Below, in pieces: positions 39,101 to 47,633 of a stretch of DNA of 64,000 nt (position 1 is its first letter; each line of letters opens with the position of its first letter). Made by a program: the position numbers and the translations under genes. Source of the DNA: Kangiella geojedonensis (GTDB lineage Bacteria; Pseudomonadota; Gammaproteobacteria; Enterobacterales; Kangiellaceae); the NCBI RefSeq assembly GCF_000981765.1, contig NZ_CP010975.1, forward strand, positions 682,001-746,000. Direction: 5' to 3'. The notes under the pieces are model-generated. The model was given only the letters and a program-made list of their open reading frames with translations, was not told where the DNA came from and ran no database searches.

Positions 39101-40007
39101 ACTGCGTGATAATCCTCAGTGCGCTGAAGAAGAGTATCAAACCAAGCTAGACCTCGATAACCCAGGTCTTAAGCCACAACTGACTTTCGATATCCACGAG
39201 AACATTGCAGCGCCAATGATCAACGGTGGTGTTCGTCCGCGTGTTGCAGTATTGCGTGAGCAAGGCGTTAACAGTCACCTAGAAATGGCGGCGGCCTTAA
39301 CTAAAGCTGGTTTCGAATGTATCGACGTTCATATGAGCGACATCTTAAGTGGCCGCGTAAGCCTAAAAGACTTTATTGGCGCCGTCGCTTGTGGTGGCTT
39401 CTCGTACGGTGACGTACTTGGCGCGGGTGAAGGTTGGGCTAAGTCAATTCTATTTAACAGCCGTGCTCGTGACGAGTTCGAAGCCTTCTTTAAGCGTGAA
39501 GACACTTTCAGCTTAGGTATTTGTAACGGCTGTCAGATGATGTCGAACTTGAAAGAATTGATTCCTGGTGCTGATCACTGGCCACACTTCGTGAAAAACG
39601 AATCAGCTCAGTTCGAAGCACGTTTCGCCATGGTTGAAGTTGCAAAATCACCATCGCTCTTTATGCAAGGCATGGAAGGCTCGCGCCTACCAATCGCCGT
39701 ATCGCATGGTGAAGGCCGCGCACAATTCGCGTCAGCCGAAGCCGCTCAGCAAGTGAACGAATCAGGCTTAATCACAGCCCGCTACGTTAACAACTACGGC
39801 GACATCGCTGACACTTACCCAGCCAATCCAAACGGCTCACCACACGGTATTACCGGCCTAACTACGACAGACGGCCGCGTCACTATCATGATGCCACACC
39901 CAGAGCGTGTCGCTCGCACGGTGCAGAACTCGTGGAGACCGGATGAGTGGGCGGAAGATGGGGCTTGGCAGCGTATTTTCTATAACGCCCGCAAGCACAT
40001 TGGCTAA
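36111..40007 (+). CDS. purL: Phosphoribosylformylglycinamidine synthase PurL
   Basis: Fourth step of purine synthesis: FGAR, glutamine and ATP give FGAM. The large single-chain form has about 1298 residues (E. coli 1295). Domains in order: N-terminal PurS-like, linker with [14 protein letters not shown], synthetase halves with [18 protein letters not shown] and GKDSMSMKT, and a C-terminal glutaminase with nucleophile Cys1138 in [11 protein letters not shown] and His in PHPERVAR. Start placed at ATG 36111 because [13 protein letters not shown] matches the family N-terminus; an earlier in-frame TTG at 36057 adds unrelated residues. A family-B repeat lies just downstream. Confidence 0.97.
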   Translation: MLILRGNPAYSQFQKQRLLEEASAIEPRIAEVYGEFVHYVHVSAELSEDELQVLDRLLEYGPDRTASEHTGHRMIVVPRPGTISPWSSKATNIAQNCGLNKVIRIERGVAVYFNNPEGEPLNAELAETLKPLVHDRMTQVVLTQHEEAEQLFVQESPKPYSTVDILNGGREALEVANVEIGLALAEDEIDYLVESFTQLGRNPVDVELMMFAQANSEHCRHKIFNASWTIDGIEKDLSLFKMIKNTYATNSEGVLSAYKDNAAVFEGFSAHRFFSSADTYEYQYHLEPVHVLIKVETHNHPTCISPYPGASTGSGGEIRDEGATGIGGKPKAGLTGFTVSNLRVPGYEQPWETDFGKPERIVTALDIMLEGPIGGASFNNEFGRPAINGYFRTFEEQFEFEYGTEVRGYHKPIMIAGGMGNIREQHVEKKEIKPGYKVVVLGGPAMLIGLGGGAASSMASGSSQEDLDFASVQRDNPEMERRCQEVIDRCWSMGERNPIEFIHDVGAGGLSNAIPELVHDGERGGKFELRRVPNAEKGMAPVEIWCNEAQERYVLAVSPENVEQFEAICSRERCPFAVVGEATEELHLELNDEHFDNKPVDLPMDILFGKPPKMHREAKTLSKPSTELPKVDDINEAVDRILALPAVADKTFLITIGDRTVGGMVSRDQMVGPWQVPVADCAVTTSTHNSYTGEAMAMGERTPAALLDSAAAARMAVGEAVTNIAASKIDDIKKIRLSANWMAAAGAPGEDANLYEAVQAVGMELCPELGITIPVGKDSMSMKTVWEEDGKKKSVTSPLSLVITAFAPVTDVRKSLTPQLRTDIGDTELLLIDLGRGKNRLGATAFTQVYKLLGTEPANVDSSDDLRNFFNAVQGLNQSGLVSAYHDRSDGGLLTTLVEMGFAGNCGVSVDLTGLNGTAEEILFNEELGAVLQVPASKREEVEALLKAHNVDAFSHFIGVPAETKTFSVTKDDQDIISREMKDLRAIWSELTFHMQKLRDNPQCAEEEYQTKLDLDNPGLKPQLTFDIHENIAAPMINGGVRPRVAVLREQGVNSHLEMAAALTKAGFECIDVHMSDILSGRVSLKDFIGAVACGGFSYGDVLGAGEGWAKSILFNSRARDEFEAFFKREDTFSLGICNGCQMMSNLKELIPGADHWPHFVKNESAQFEARFAMVEVAKSPSLFMQGMEGSRLPIAVSHGEGRAQFASAEAAQQVNESGLITARYVNNYGDIADTYPANPNGSPHGITGLTTTDGRVTIMMPHPERVARTVQNSWRPDEWAEDGAWQRIFYNARKHIG

Positions 40008-40020
40008 ATTTTAAATAGTC

Positions 40021-40121
40021 TTTTTCCTCCAATACTGCGTTATAAGACTTTTTCGAGGTGCTCACTTACTACTAGTAAGCTCCGCGCCTCAAAAAGTCTT
40101 ATGCCTTGTCTTGAAGAAAAA
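40021..40121. repeat. Intergenic palindromic repeat family B, copy 2
   Basis: ATAAGACTTTTT (40042-40053) and its complement (40091-40102), extended by GAGG/CCTC past one bulged C, surround the core CTC-N2-TTACTA-N2-AGTAA-GCTCCG. Outer arms of about 20 more bases pair imperfectly (TTTTTC.TCAA / TTGAAGAAAAA). The core matches the copy at 15342-15399; the stem sequence does not. Confidence 0.75.
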
Positions 40122-40196
40122 ATCCTGCTTTAAAAGTTATTGATAAGTTGTGATATCGCCTAGAAAGAAAAACTCTGTCTTTACTGTAAGTAATTG

Positions 40197-40625
40197 TTAT
40201 CCTTTTTGATCCCATCCTGCAACTTGATCATTATCAAGAGTGATACGCAGCCCATATCGGTTACCGCCTTGATGGTTGTATTTCCAAACTTCTCTTTTTT
40301 TGGATTTGAGAACTTTTTGGTCTATATCATGCGGTTGACCTAACGAATCCAGCAGTTGTTCTGCAGTTTGACCTTGCCAAAAAGAACGTTTGATTAAAGC
40401 CTCAACAAGCTCTTCATCCTGGTATTTAAGCATTAATGCTTCTTTGTGTTTTGCTTTTCTTGAAATCTTGTACCAAACAGTCAAGCCTATGATTGATAGT
40501 ACTATTATTGTAAGCGGAATCCAGCCTACAGATTCCCCTAGTTGTATCGCCCCATATATCGGAAGCCCTACCACTGCGAGTGCAGCAATCCCTTTAATTT
40601 CAGCTTTTGTCATCTGCTTTGCCAC
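40197..40625 (-). CDS. Small membrane protein with SmpA-like C-terminal domain, unknown function
   Basis: 142 residues. Two hydrophobic segments (about 10-28 and 33-50) anchor it in the inner membrane. After a basic stretch (SRKAKHKEA), the cytoplasmic part (about 65-142) contains a compact module, WQGQTAEQLLDSLGQP then KREVWKY and NRYGLRITL, reminiscent of the BamE/OmlA-like 'Q-x-x-x-L-G-x-P' fold seen in many small envelope proteins. I cannot assign a role. Stands alone; 340 bp separate it from the next minus-strand gene. Confidence 0.7.
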   Translation of the reverse strand: MAKQMTKAEIKGIAALAVVGLPIYGAIQLGESVGWIPLTIIVLSIIGLTVWYKISRKAKHKEALMLKYQDEELVEALIKRSFWQGQTAEQLLDSLGQPHDIDQKVLKSKKREVWKYNHQGGNRYGLRITLDNDQVAGWDQKG

Positions 40626-40966
40626 TTATCCCTCCTTGCATAACATACTATTTTATTGGACGAATCAATTCTTAAACCTTATACCTCCTCAAATAACTTT
40701 ACAAGTTTGGAGAAGTTAGGTGTGTCAGGCTTGCTCCAGTTACCCCTTAAAGCTAGCCGAGTGAGGCAAAGTTATAGCGTAAATTGGGCAGGGAGAGCCC
40801 AATTTAATCAAAACGAGACAGGATGTCGAGTTTGATGGCGCGTGAGTAACTTTGTTGAGCGAGGGGAGTGCGAAGCACCTAGCGTCTGGGGTGGGCTTCT
40901 CTTTGGTTACTTTCTCTTGACCAGACAAGAGAAAGTAACTCGCTGAGTAGCGAAACCACTATTAAT
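40626..40966. other. Non-coding spacer with hairpin repeat
   Basis: 341 bp between two small minus-strand genes. It contains family-A repeat copy 2 (40889-40945). A 62-codon frame across 40740-40928 shares the peptide QEKVTKEK with the frame over copy 1 and is explained by the repeat, not by a gene. The rest shows no clear signal. Confidence 0.65.
40889..40945 (-). repeat. Dispersed hairpin repeat family A, copy 2
   Basis: Reverse orientation to copy 1. The same 14-bp stem (40906-40919 and 40926-40939), 6-base loop with different sequence (ACCAGA), and both conserved flanks (CTTCTCTTTG and TCGCTG). Sequence similarity continues weakly on the GTGGGC side. Confidence 0.85.
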
Positions 40967-41296
40967 CTAAACTCCCGCCATTAAACTCGCGACTAAAGCG
41001 GTCAATAACACAGCTAAGATAACTTGCACAATGGCGATTAAAACACCTTTGATGAAGCTTGTGCCTAAAACGAGCATATAGGCAATGGCGGCGACAGGTA
41101 CAGTGACTAGCCAGCCGTAGGTGTTGTCTAAATTTGGGAAGAAGTGGTTTACGCCATATTGGAATAGGGCGGAGACGATTAGGGCGAATAGGCAGTTGAA
41201 GAAGCCTGTATTTTTTGCGCCGATAAACTGTGCAGCGAACTTTAGTGGTAATACAAGTAGGACAACTATAATTATTAAACTGATTAATGCTTCCAT
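40967..41296 (-). CDS. Small integral membrane protein, unknown function
   Basis: 109 residues, nearly all hydrophobic: helices at about 3-22, 30-50, 60-80 and 84-106, with short loops (one containing NHFFPNLDNTYGW). No soluble domain and no motif I recognise. It is last in a run of four closely spaced minus-strand genes (43293 to 40967); 15 bp separate it from the preceding secreted-protein gene. Probably part of the same transcript. Confidence 0.7.
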   Translation of the reverse strand: MEALISLIIIVVLLVLPLKFAAQFIGAKNTGFFNCLFALIVSALFQYGVNHFFPNLDNTYGWLVTVPVAAIAYMLVLGTSFIKGVLIAIVQVILAVLLTALVASLMAGV

Positions 41297-41311
41297 ATCC
41301 GGTTCCTTCTT

Positions 41312-41797
41312 TTATTTGACTAATGATTCTGATTGATTTTCTGACGCTTTTCTAAGGTTGATCATCAAACTAACACGATCCCTCTCAAACCGGTAACCAA
41401 AGCTGAGTAATTCTCCAAAGATTACGCCACAACCAAAGTCTTGGTTGCTGCTTAAGCTAGGGAGTTTCTCGATTCTTTGAGATATCCACTTTTCGGCTTG
41501 TTTATTCATCTTGCTATTTTCAGCTGTGACCTCTTGCCATACTTTGGGATACTGAGGCTTCACCTCAGTTTCAATTTCTCTAAGCGAAGTATGTATCTTC
41601 TTGACCAGGTTCGGAAAGTCTTTATCGAGCAGTTCTCCGCATGAGCTATTTTTAAACTCTTTATAGAGTTGAGCGGTCCCTACTAACTTTTCTAAATCTT
41701 TCTTTATAAACAGTTCGTAATCTGTGTTTGCTTCAGCAGCAAGCGGCGCTGTTAAGGTAAGGACAATGATAATGAAAGCCTTCTTAGTAAGATTCAT
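41312..41797 (-). CDS. Secreted helical protein, unknown function
   Basis: 161 residues with a signal peptide (KKAFIIIVLTLTAPLAAEA, cleavage near AEA-N). The mature part is mostly helical and charged, with two cysteines (in NSSCGELL and DFGCGVIF) that could form a disulfide in the periplasm. No family recognised. Its ATG overlaps the stop codon of the upstream 73-residue gene by four bases, which shows translational coupling. Confidence 0.7.
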   Translation of the reverse strand: MNLTKKAFIIIVLTLTAPLAAEANTDYELFIKKDLEKLVGTAQLYKEFKNSSCGELLDKDFPNLVKKIHTSLREIETEVKPQYPKVWQEVTAENSKMNKQAEKWISQRIEKLPSLSSNQDFGCGVIFGELLSFGYRFERDRVSLMINLRKASENQSESLVK

Positions 41798-42015
41798 GAT
41801 GCTTTTCTCACAGAAAATAAGGTATAAACCATCATACCGATAAAGAATAGACCAAAGAAAACGCCGATATCTATTAATAGTTTGCCTATATCAAAAGGAT
41901 CTTTGAACAAACTATAGTTAAAGTCCATAAAGTGAAAGATAACTTTTGAGCCAAAAAAAGCGATTAGGAAGGCGACAAAAATTTGCGCCATTGACGGTTT
42001 GTTTTTATTACTCAT
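41794..42015 (-). CDS. Small two-helix membrane protein, unknown function
   Basis: 73 residues with membrane helices at about 8-27 and 42-66, and a short basic C-terminus (VRKAS). No recognised family. Starts 12 bp after the 421-residue gene and overlaps the next by four bases, so it is an integral part of this operon. An AAGGAAG site precedes the start. Confidence 0.7.
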   Translation of the reverse strand: MSNKNKPSMAQIFVAFLIAFFGSKVIFHFMDFNYSLFKDPFDIGKLLIDIGVFFGLFFIGMMVYTLFSVRKAS

Positions 42016-42027
42016 GGTATCTTCCTT

Positions 42028-43293
42028 TTATAACTGTACACATCTTACGTTTCTGGGGTCTCTATGTTGTTCAAGTGGCACGCAGAGAAGCTTTTGTTTG
42101 TCCAACTCTTCTTCTTTAATGAAGAAGCTACCTGTCTTGTAAGGGTTTAGTTTCGCTGTGTCGTGTCGCTCAAGGTATGCTTCATCGATTTTTGCATTAT
42201 GAGGTTGTTGTAAGCGCCAGTTCAACACGGCTATTTTGGCGTCTAGATCGTGAAGCCTGATTGCATATGATTTATATGGCACAAGATCTATCAGAGACTG
42301 GGTATAACCAACATAGTTTCTAACGCTTTCAAGCAAAGTGTATTCCTCAACGTAATCAAACTTATAAGATACTTTATCCTCAGCAGTCATATAATCAAAT
42401 AGCTTAAAATACTCTAAAAAATTAGTAAGTTTGTTAGCAGTCATATTTGGCTTTAGTAAGAATGGCATAATAAGCTTGTTCTGGTTTCGCATAAGATGTT
42501 TATTGACATAGTAATGAGAGAGCAAGTCAAACCTAACCGCTTTAGTTAAAGCTAATTCTTTTTTAGAAAGTCTGTCGCTAAGTCTGGTTTTTTTAAGGAT
42601 ATTCTCGCTATAGGCTAAGTTTTTAAACTCTAAAGTTTGGTTGAGTAAAGCTAAGTAGAACATCTTTTCTAGTAGCGTACCCGATTGAGCAAGCTTTTCC
42701 TTTAAAGCTGACTCAAGCTGCTTCAGAGTGTTTTGACCTGACTTACTGTTGTGAGCCAGAGACTTTAGGACTTTAATTAAAGTGACCTCATGTGCAAATC
42801 CTAAACCTTTATAATCAGGATTGCTTGACCAGTCATGAGCAGGATGGCTTTGATGATAGTTCGGGTAACTAATAAATGTTTCATACCTCTTAATGAGTAT
42901 TGAGTTCTTTTCTATGATTTCATCAGCTAGATGTGAGTTAAGCAATAATGAAAAACAGTTTCTTTTATAGACTTGACAGTAATCTTGGGGTCTATAAGTA
43001 GCTAGTTGTTTCCCAGAAATATGGTAAGGTCTATCCTTCTGTTGAGGATTTGCTGATAGTGCTTTTTGATGAAGCTTTTTCCCTAGCGTTACAGGGTCTT
43101 TGTCTTTCGGCGCCATGATGCCGAGAAAGTAATAATAAGATTCACTGGGGGAGGCAAGCTCAGACTGTGTTTTCTGAATCCAGGCTTCAGTTTCTGGGAT
43201 TAGCTCGTCATCGATTAAGAGTAACCCTAGAGGTATCGCTAGTATGCCCCCAATAACACAAAAGGCCATTAGAATTTTAGTAGAAAGCTTCAT
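42028..43293 (-). CDS. Membrane-anchored helical protein, unknown function
   Basis: 421 residues. One N-terminal membrane helix (about 7-27, ILMAFCVIGGILAIPLGLLLI) suggests a type II anchored protein with a large periplasmic part. The body is rich in Leu, Lys and Tyr, looks all-helical, possibly TPR-like repeats, and carries scattered Cys (CQVYKRNC; CVPLEQHRDPRNVRC at the end) that may pair. No family recognised. It is the first gene of a four-gene unit of membrane and secreted unknowns, divergent from gshA by 164 bp. Confidence 0.75.
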   Translation of the reverse strand: MKLSTKILMAFCVIGGILAIPLGLLLIDDELIPETEAWIQKTQSELASPSESYYYFLGIMAPKDKDPVTLGKKLHQKALSANPQQKDRPYHISGKQLATYRPQDYCQVYKRNCFSLLLNSHLADEIIEKNSILIKRYETFISYPNYHQSHPAHDWSSNPDYKGLGFAHEVTLIKVLKSLAHNSKSGQNTLKQLESALKEKLAQSGTLLEKMFYLALLNQTLEFKNLAYSENILKKTRLSDRLSKKELALTKAVRFDLLSHYYVNKHLMRNQNKLIMPFLLKPNMTANKLTNFLEYFKLFDYMTAEDKVSYKFDYVEEYTLLESVRNYVGYTQSLIDLVPYKSYAIRLHDLDAKIAVLNWRLQQPHNAKIDEAYLERHDTAKLNPYKTGSFFIKEEELDKQKLLCVPLEQHRDPRNVRCVQL

Positions 43294-43352
43294 GCATATT
43301 ATTCATTATTATTCCCGAGCCTTGAAGTATGCCACTCGATGATAGAAATTTC

Positions 43353-43379
43353 CAATCTATGCATAGTCCGTATAGATTG
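43353..43379. promoter_or_regulatory. Inverted repeat in the gshA divergent promoter region
   Basis: CAATCTAT and ATAGATTG pair perfectly across 11 bases, and the left part includes the palindrome CTATGCATAG. It sits midway between gshA and the divergent unknown operon and could be an operator for either. No protein assigned. Confidence 0.4.
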
Positions 43380-43457
43380 TATAACAAACACTTATCTTCA
43401 AAATTATGGAACACTGTGGCATAGTAAGCGAACTATTTTCTATCCCGCCCATGAGAT

Positions 43458-45029
43458 ATGTTTGAACCTAAATTGAATAGGTCTGCTTTATCCTTTATTG
43501 AGTCAGAAGCTGCGGAATCGTTGACGCGAATTAACCGTGGTGTGGAAAAAGAAAGCCTGCGCGTGACGCCTGATGGTTATTTATCAAAGAGACCACACCC
43601 TAAAGAGTGGGGCTCGGCGTTAACCAATCAATATATCACCACTGATTACTCGGAGGCTTTGCCTGAGCTGATTACGCCTGTGGCTCAAGGTCGCGAGGCT
43701 CCTCGCAAGTGGTTGGATGATATCCATAGTTATATTTATCAGCACATGGATGATGAAGTGCTGTGGGTGGGTAGTATGCCGTGTATTATGACCAAGGAAG
43801 ATGATGTTCCGTTGGCGGAGTATGGTTCGTCGAATGTGGGCATGATGAAGCATGTTTATCGGCGTGGCCTTGGTTATCGGTACGGTCGATATATGCAGAC
43901 CATTGCTGGGGTTCATTATAACTTCTCGCTACCGGATGAGTTTTGGCCCAGTTATCAACAGTTCTATGGTGACTCGTCCGAGTTACAGGACTTTATCTCG
44001 AATCAATACTTGGGGTTAATCCGCAATTATTTGCGATATTGCTGGTTACTTCCTTATTTATTCGGTGCGTCTCCTGCAATTTGTAAGTCGTTCATGAAGG
44101 GTGAGGGCGGTGCCTTCTTAACCGAGGACTCCGATGGCACCATGTATGGTGACTACTCGACCTCGTTGCGCATGAGTGATTTAGGGTATCAGAACAATGC
44201 GCAGGCGAAATTTTCTATTCGCCATAATGACTTACATGAGTACACTGCGGAGCTGGAAAGAGCAATTCGAACACCTGACGAGTTCTACCAAGAACTTGGT
44301 GTGAAGGTTGATGGTGAGTACCGACAGCTCAACGCCAATTTGCTGCAAATCGAGAATGAGTATTACGCCAAGATCCGTCCTAAACGTGTTATTAAAAGTG
44401 GTGAACGTCCGACACAGGCCTTGAACCGAGCGGGTGTGCAGTATATTGAAGTTCGCTCATTAGACTTAAATCCATTTGATCCGGTCGGTATCAGCCAGTC
44501 TCAAGTCGACTTTTTAGATGTGTTCATGTTGTTCTGCTTGTTACAGGAGAGCAAGAATCAGTCGGATCGTGAGAATGCAGAAAATGATGAAAACTTCCGT
44601 CGAGTGGTTTATTACGGACGCAAACCTGACTTGAATTTATTGCGAAATAACCGCTCTTTACCCCTAAAAGAGGCGAGTTTGCAGATTTTTGAGGAAATGC
44701 GTCCGGTTGCAGTCTTGCTCGATAAATGTAACCATACGCGTGCTTATACGAAGGCACTATCCGAAGCTATTGATATGGCAAAGGATCCATCAAAGACTTT
44801 GTCTGGCCTCTACTATGACGCTATAAAGCGTAGTGGTAAAGGATATTTTGGCTATACGATGGAGCTTTCTACAAAAGCTCAGCAACAGTTTTTATCACAA
44901 ACAGTTGAGCCGCAAATACAGGAGTTATTTGCGCAAGAAGCTGAGAAATCAATCATTGATCAACAGTTGATTGAGAAGAGTGAAACGCTTAGCTTTGAAG
45001 AATATCTTGAGCAATACTTTGCAATATAG
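43458..45029 (+). CDS. gshA: Glutamate-cysteine ligase GshA
   Basis: ATP-dependent first step of glutathione synthesis. 523 residues, proteobacterial type 1 family (E. coli 518). Family blocks: RGVEKESLRVTPDGYLS, ITTDYSEALPELITPV, MQTIAGVHYNFSLP, YLFGASPAICKSF, ATSLR-like STSLRMSDLGYQN and IEVRSLDLNPFDP. No gshB nearby. The ribosome-binding site is weak, but the start gives the expected N-terminal length. putP follows after 89 bp. Confidence 0.96.
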   Translation: MFEPKLNRSALSFIESEAAESLTRINRGVEKESLRVTPDGYLSKRPHPKEWGSALTNQYITTDYSEALPELITPVAQGREAPRKWLDDIHSYIYQHMDDEVLWVGSMPCIMTKEDDVPLAEYGSSNVGMMKHVYRRGLGYRYGRYMQTIAGVHYNFSLPDEFWPSYQQFYGDSSELQDFISNQYLGLIRNYLRYCWLLPYLFGASPAICKSFMKGEGGAFLTEDSDGTMYGDYSTSLRMSDLGYQNNAQAKFSIRHNDLHEYTAELERAIRTPDEFYQELGVKVDGEYRQLNANLLQIENEYYAKIRPKRVIKSGERPTQALNRAGVQYIEVRSLDLNPFDPVGISQSQVDFLDVFMLFCLLQESKNQSDRENAENDENFRRVVYYGRKPDLNLLRNNRSLPLKEASLQIFEEMRPVAVLLDKCNHTRAYTKALSEAIDMAKDPSKTLSGLYYDAIKRSGKGYFGYTMELSTKAQQQFLSQTVEPQIQELFAQEAEKSIIDQQLIEKSETLSFEEYLEQYFAI

Positions 45030-45118
45030 GTTGCTGATAAAGTTGTAGAGTAGGTTGTGCAAAACCATGCTCAAAGAAGCGTTGCTGAGTCAAACTAACT
45101 TAATTTTAGAGGAGTAGT

Positions 45119-46732
45119 ATGGACTCTAACAGTACAGCATTATTTGAGCTTTGGGGAATGAGTATTGGTCCGATTGAAGTTGCTTTCGGACTTTACTTAA
45201 TATTTATGCTAGCTATTGGCATCTGGGCCTATAAAAGAACTAATGATTCCAGCGATTACATGCTTGGTGGTCGTGGCTTAGGCGGTGCAGTAACGGCATT
45301 GAGTGCTGGCGCATCAGATATGAGTGGTTGGATTCTGATGGGGCTTCCAGGCGCGATTTACTTCTCCGGACTATCTGAGTCTTGGCTTGCTTTATTCTTA
45401 ATCATCGGCGCTTACATTAACTGGAAGTTTATTGCCGGTCGTCTACGTTCTTACACTGAAATTGCTGACAACGCACTGACCTTACCGGATTACTTTGCTG
45501 GTCGTTTCCATGACGGCGGTAAGTGGTTACGTATTGCAGCGGTGGTTGTCATGATTGTGTTCTATGGCTACTACATTGGTTCTGGCTTAGTCGCAGGCAG
45601 TAAGTTGTTTGAATCAAGCTTTGGCTATGACTACAACACGGCGCTTTTAGTCAGCACTATCGTTATTATTTCCTATACCTTCCTTGGTGGTTTCTTAGCT
45701 GTGAGCTGGACTGACTTTTTCCAAGGTCTAATTATCGCGATTTCGCTGGTTGTAGCACCTGTTGTTTTGTTGGTCGAATACAACGGCTTAGCGGGTATTA
45801 CCGAAGGCGTACAGAAAGCCGGTGAAGCCATGGGTAAAGATAACTTAGCGAGCTTTACCGCAGGCTTATTTGACGAAAACGGTGCTTTCCTTTGGATTAC
45901 CTTCTTGTCACTGATGGCGTGGGGTCTCGGTTACTTCGGTCAGCCACACATCCTTGCTCGCTTTATGGCAATTAAGAGTGTTAATACTGTGCCGCAAGCA
46001 CGTCGCATCGGTATGACTTGGATGGCGATTTGTGTATTAGGTGCTGTATTTGTTGGTTTTGCTGGTATCGCTTACTTCGGTGGTGACTTTGCAGCAAGCG
46101 AATACAAGCTATTAACGCAAGAAGAAGTGAATACACTTAATACTAGCGCTGGCGCTGAGAAAGTATTCCTATTGCTAACGCAAGCCCTGTTTAACCCATG
46201 GTTAGCTGGCTTCTTATTGGCAGCCATTATGGCGGCGGTGATGAGTACGATTGATTCGCAACTATTAGCGGTATCAAGCTCAGTAACAGAAGATATCTAT
46301 AAGCCACACATGCGTCCAAATGCTTCTGAAAAAGAGCTGGTTTGGGTGAATCGTTTTGTGGTGATTCTAGTAGCGGGCATTGGTATTTGGGTAGCGCTAG
46401 GAGAAAGCAAAAACGTACTTAACTTAGTGGGACAGGCTTGGGCTGGTTTTGGTGCGGCCTTTGGTCCAGTGATTATCCTATCGTTACTGTGGAAGCACAT
46501 GACCCGTCAGGGTGCGCTAGCCGGTATTATTGCTGGTGCGGTGTCAGTACTGGTCTGGGACTATATTGGTAGCAATACTGATATTGCTCTGTTCGACCTG
46601 TATGAGCTACTACCGGGCTTTATCATTGCTATGTTGACCATTTACATTGTTAGTAAATTGACGACGGTTGGTGAGCAAACCGCGAACCAATTCGAGTGGT
46701 ACAGCAATGAATTCAAGAAGTACAAAAGCTAG
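45119..46732 (+). CDS. putP: Sodium/proline symporter PutP
   Basis: Na+-coupled inner-membrane transporter of the SSS family with about 13 helices over 537 residues (E. coli PutP 502). Signatures: GGRGLGGAVTALSAGASDMSGWILMGLPG (helix 2, Na+ and proline site), WKFIAGRLRSYTE, LPDYFAGRF, and GQPHILARFMAIKS. The slightly longer N-terminus precedes the first helix. A GAGGAG site lies upstream. No putA near it, so proline supply could serve catabolism or osmoprotection. Confidence 0.94.
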   Translation: MDSNSTALFELWGMSIGPIEVAFGLYLIFMLAIGIWAYKRTNDSSDYMLGGRGLGGAVTALSAGASDMSGWILMGLPGAIYFSGLSESWLALFLIIGAYINWKFIAGRLRSYTEIADNALTLPDYFAGRFHDGGKWLRIAAVVVMIVFYGYYIGSGLVAGSKLFESSFGYDYNTALLVSTIVIISYTFLGGFLAVSWTDFFQGLIIAISLVVAPVVLLVEYNGLAGITEGVQKAGEAMGKDNLASFTAGLFDENGAFLWITFLSLMAWGLGYFGQPHILARFMAIKSVNTVPQARRIGMTWMAICVLGAVFVGFAGIAYFGGDFAASEYKLLTQEEVNTLNTSAGAEKVFLLLTQALFNPWLAGFLLAAIMAAVMSTIDSQLLAVSSSVTEDIYKPHMRPNASEKELVWVNRFVVILVAGIGIWVALGESKNVLNLVGQAWAGFGAAFGPVIILSLLWKHMTRQGALAGIIAGAVSVLVWDYIGSNTDIALFDLYELLPGFIIAMLTIYIVSKLTTVGEQTANQFEWYSNEFKKYKS

Positions 46733-46748
46733 TTCTGTCGCGTAAATA

Positions 46749-46776
46749 AAAAACGCCCTTTATTGGGCGTTTTTTT
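46749..46776 (+). terminator. Intrinsic terminator after putP
   Basis: AAAAACGCCC, short loop, GGGCGTTTTTTT. Confidence 0.93.
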
Positions 46777-46875
46777 ATACCTGTTATTATTCAAATACTT
46801 GAGTATCTCGCGCAAGATTTCCTACGATTGCTATGATAAAGTTGAAGGATAGGCTTTATTAACAAGGAGTTAATT

Positions 46876-47328
46876 ATGTCACTGTATAATCATATTGCGG
46901 TTGCCGTTGACTTGCGAAAAGAAAGCAAAAAAGTCATCAAAAAAGCTCAAAATGTGTTGGCGGAAGGCGGGGTAATAGAGTTGCTTCATGTTGCCGAACC
47001 GATTGACGCTGGCTTGTGGGCTGGCGCACCTTTTGGCGCTGTGGTGGTTAATACTGAAGATCTTGAGCAGGAGGCTTTAAAGGCGAAGAAGAAGCGCTTA
47101 GAAAAGTTGGCTGAGCACTTCGGCATCTCAGAAAGCAAGCAGCATATTGAGATAGGCAAGCCTTCACGGGTGATTAAAAAATTTGCCGATGACCATAACT
47201 GCGATCTGATTGTTATTGGTACTCATGGTCAAAATGGCTGGGAGCTGCTACTGGGTTCAACCGCTAACGGTGTTTTGCACGGCGCTCCTTGTGATGTGCT
47301 TAGCGTTCAGATGAAGACCAAAGACTAA
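46876..47328 (+). CDS. UspA-family universal stress protein
   Basis: 150-residue alpha/beta stress protein. The N-terminal strand YNHIAVAVDLRKESKKVI and C-terminal loop VIGTHGQNGWELLLGSTANGVL define the family. The loop has G-2X-G but only eight residues before G-S instead of nine in ATP-binding Usp proteins, so nucleotide binding is uncertain; this fits the UspA branch. An AAGGAG site precedes the ATG. Monocistronic, cytoplasmic. Confidence 0.9.
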   Translation: MSLYNHIAVAVDLRKESKKVIKKAQNVLAEGGVIELLHVAEPIDAGLWAGAPFGAVVVNTEDLEQEALKAKKKRLEKLAEHFGISESKQHIEIGKPSRVIKKFADDHNCDLIVIGTHGQNGWELLLGSTANGVLHGAPCDVLSVQMKTKD

Positions 47329-47633
47329 GCCATGACGGTTGCTTGTAAGCCCCCTTATAGCATACGCCTCATAGTGGCTCGACAATCCTCACCCTCTCAC
47401 GTTACCAGCCCCGCTCTAGGGGCATCTACTGGATCTCCAAATAACGCTACTTAGTCAGCCGCTCTTTGAGCGTAACTCATGGAGCGATTTACCAGTACCG
47501 TTAAATACGCAGAATAACGCATATTTGACATTATACGGAAATAAGCGTAATTTATCGCATATACGTTATTTGGCGTATAGTTGCATTGCAAAAGCTTTAC
47601 TTTTTAAGAGCAATGCAAAGTAGAGGTTAAGGT
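47329..47633. other. Spacer between uspA-like gene and satD
   Basis: 305 bp without a gene. Its first half has a GC-rich stem (CCAGCCCC/GGGGC..CTGG around 47406-47433) that could end the uspA transcript, and a small CGCTC/GAGCG stem near 47459. The second half holds the satD promoter and repeated motif (47503-47580). Confidence 0.65.
47503..47580 (+). promoter_or_regulatory. Three copies of an operator-like motif over the satD promoter
   Basis: A unit of about 25 bp, ATACG-N2/3-AATAA-N0/1-CG-N-AT-rich, appears at 47503-47527, in degenerate form at 47531-47556, and inverted at 47556-47580. A TTGACA at 47525-47530 with a weak TAATTT 17 bp downstream lies between copies 1 and 2. The clustering suggests cooperative repression of satD, possibly by SatD itself, which has a C-terminal helix-turn-helix. 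Confidence 0.6.

Noticed and set aside
40740-40928. 62-codon frame between small genes
   Set aside because: Shares only the repeat-encoded peptide QEKVTKEK with the other copy; no ribosome-binding site.
47329-47460. Possible small RNA between uspA-like gene and satD
   Set aside because: There is a GC-rich stem but no promoter with a matching terminator, so a transcript end for the uspA gene is simpler.
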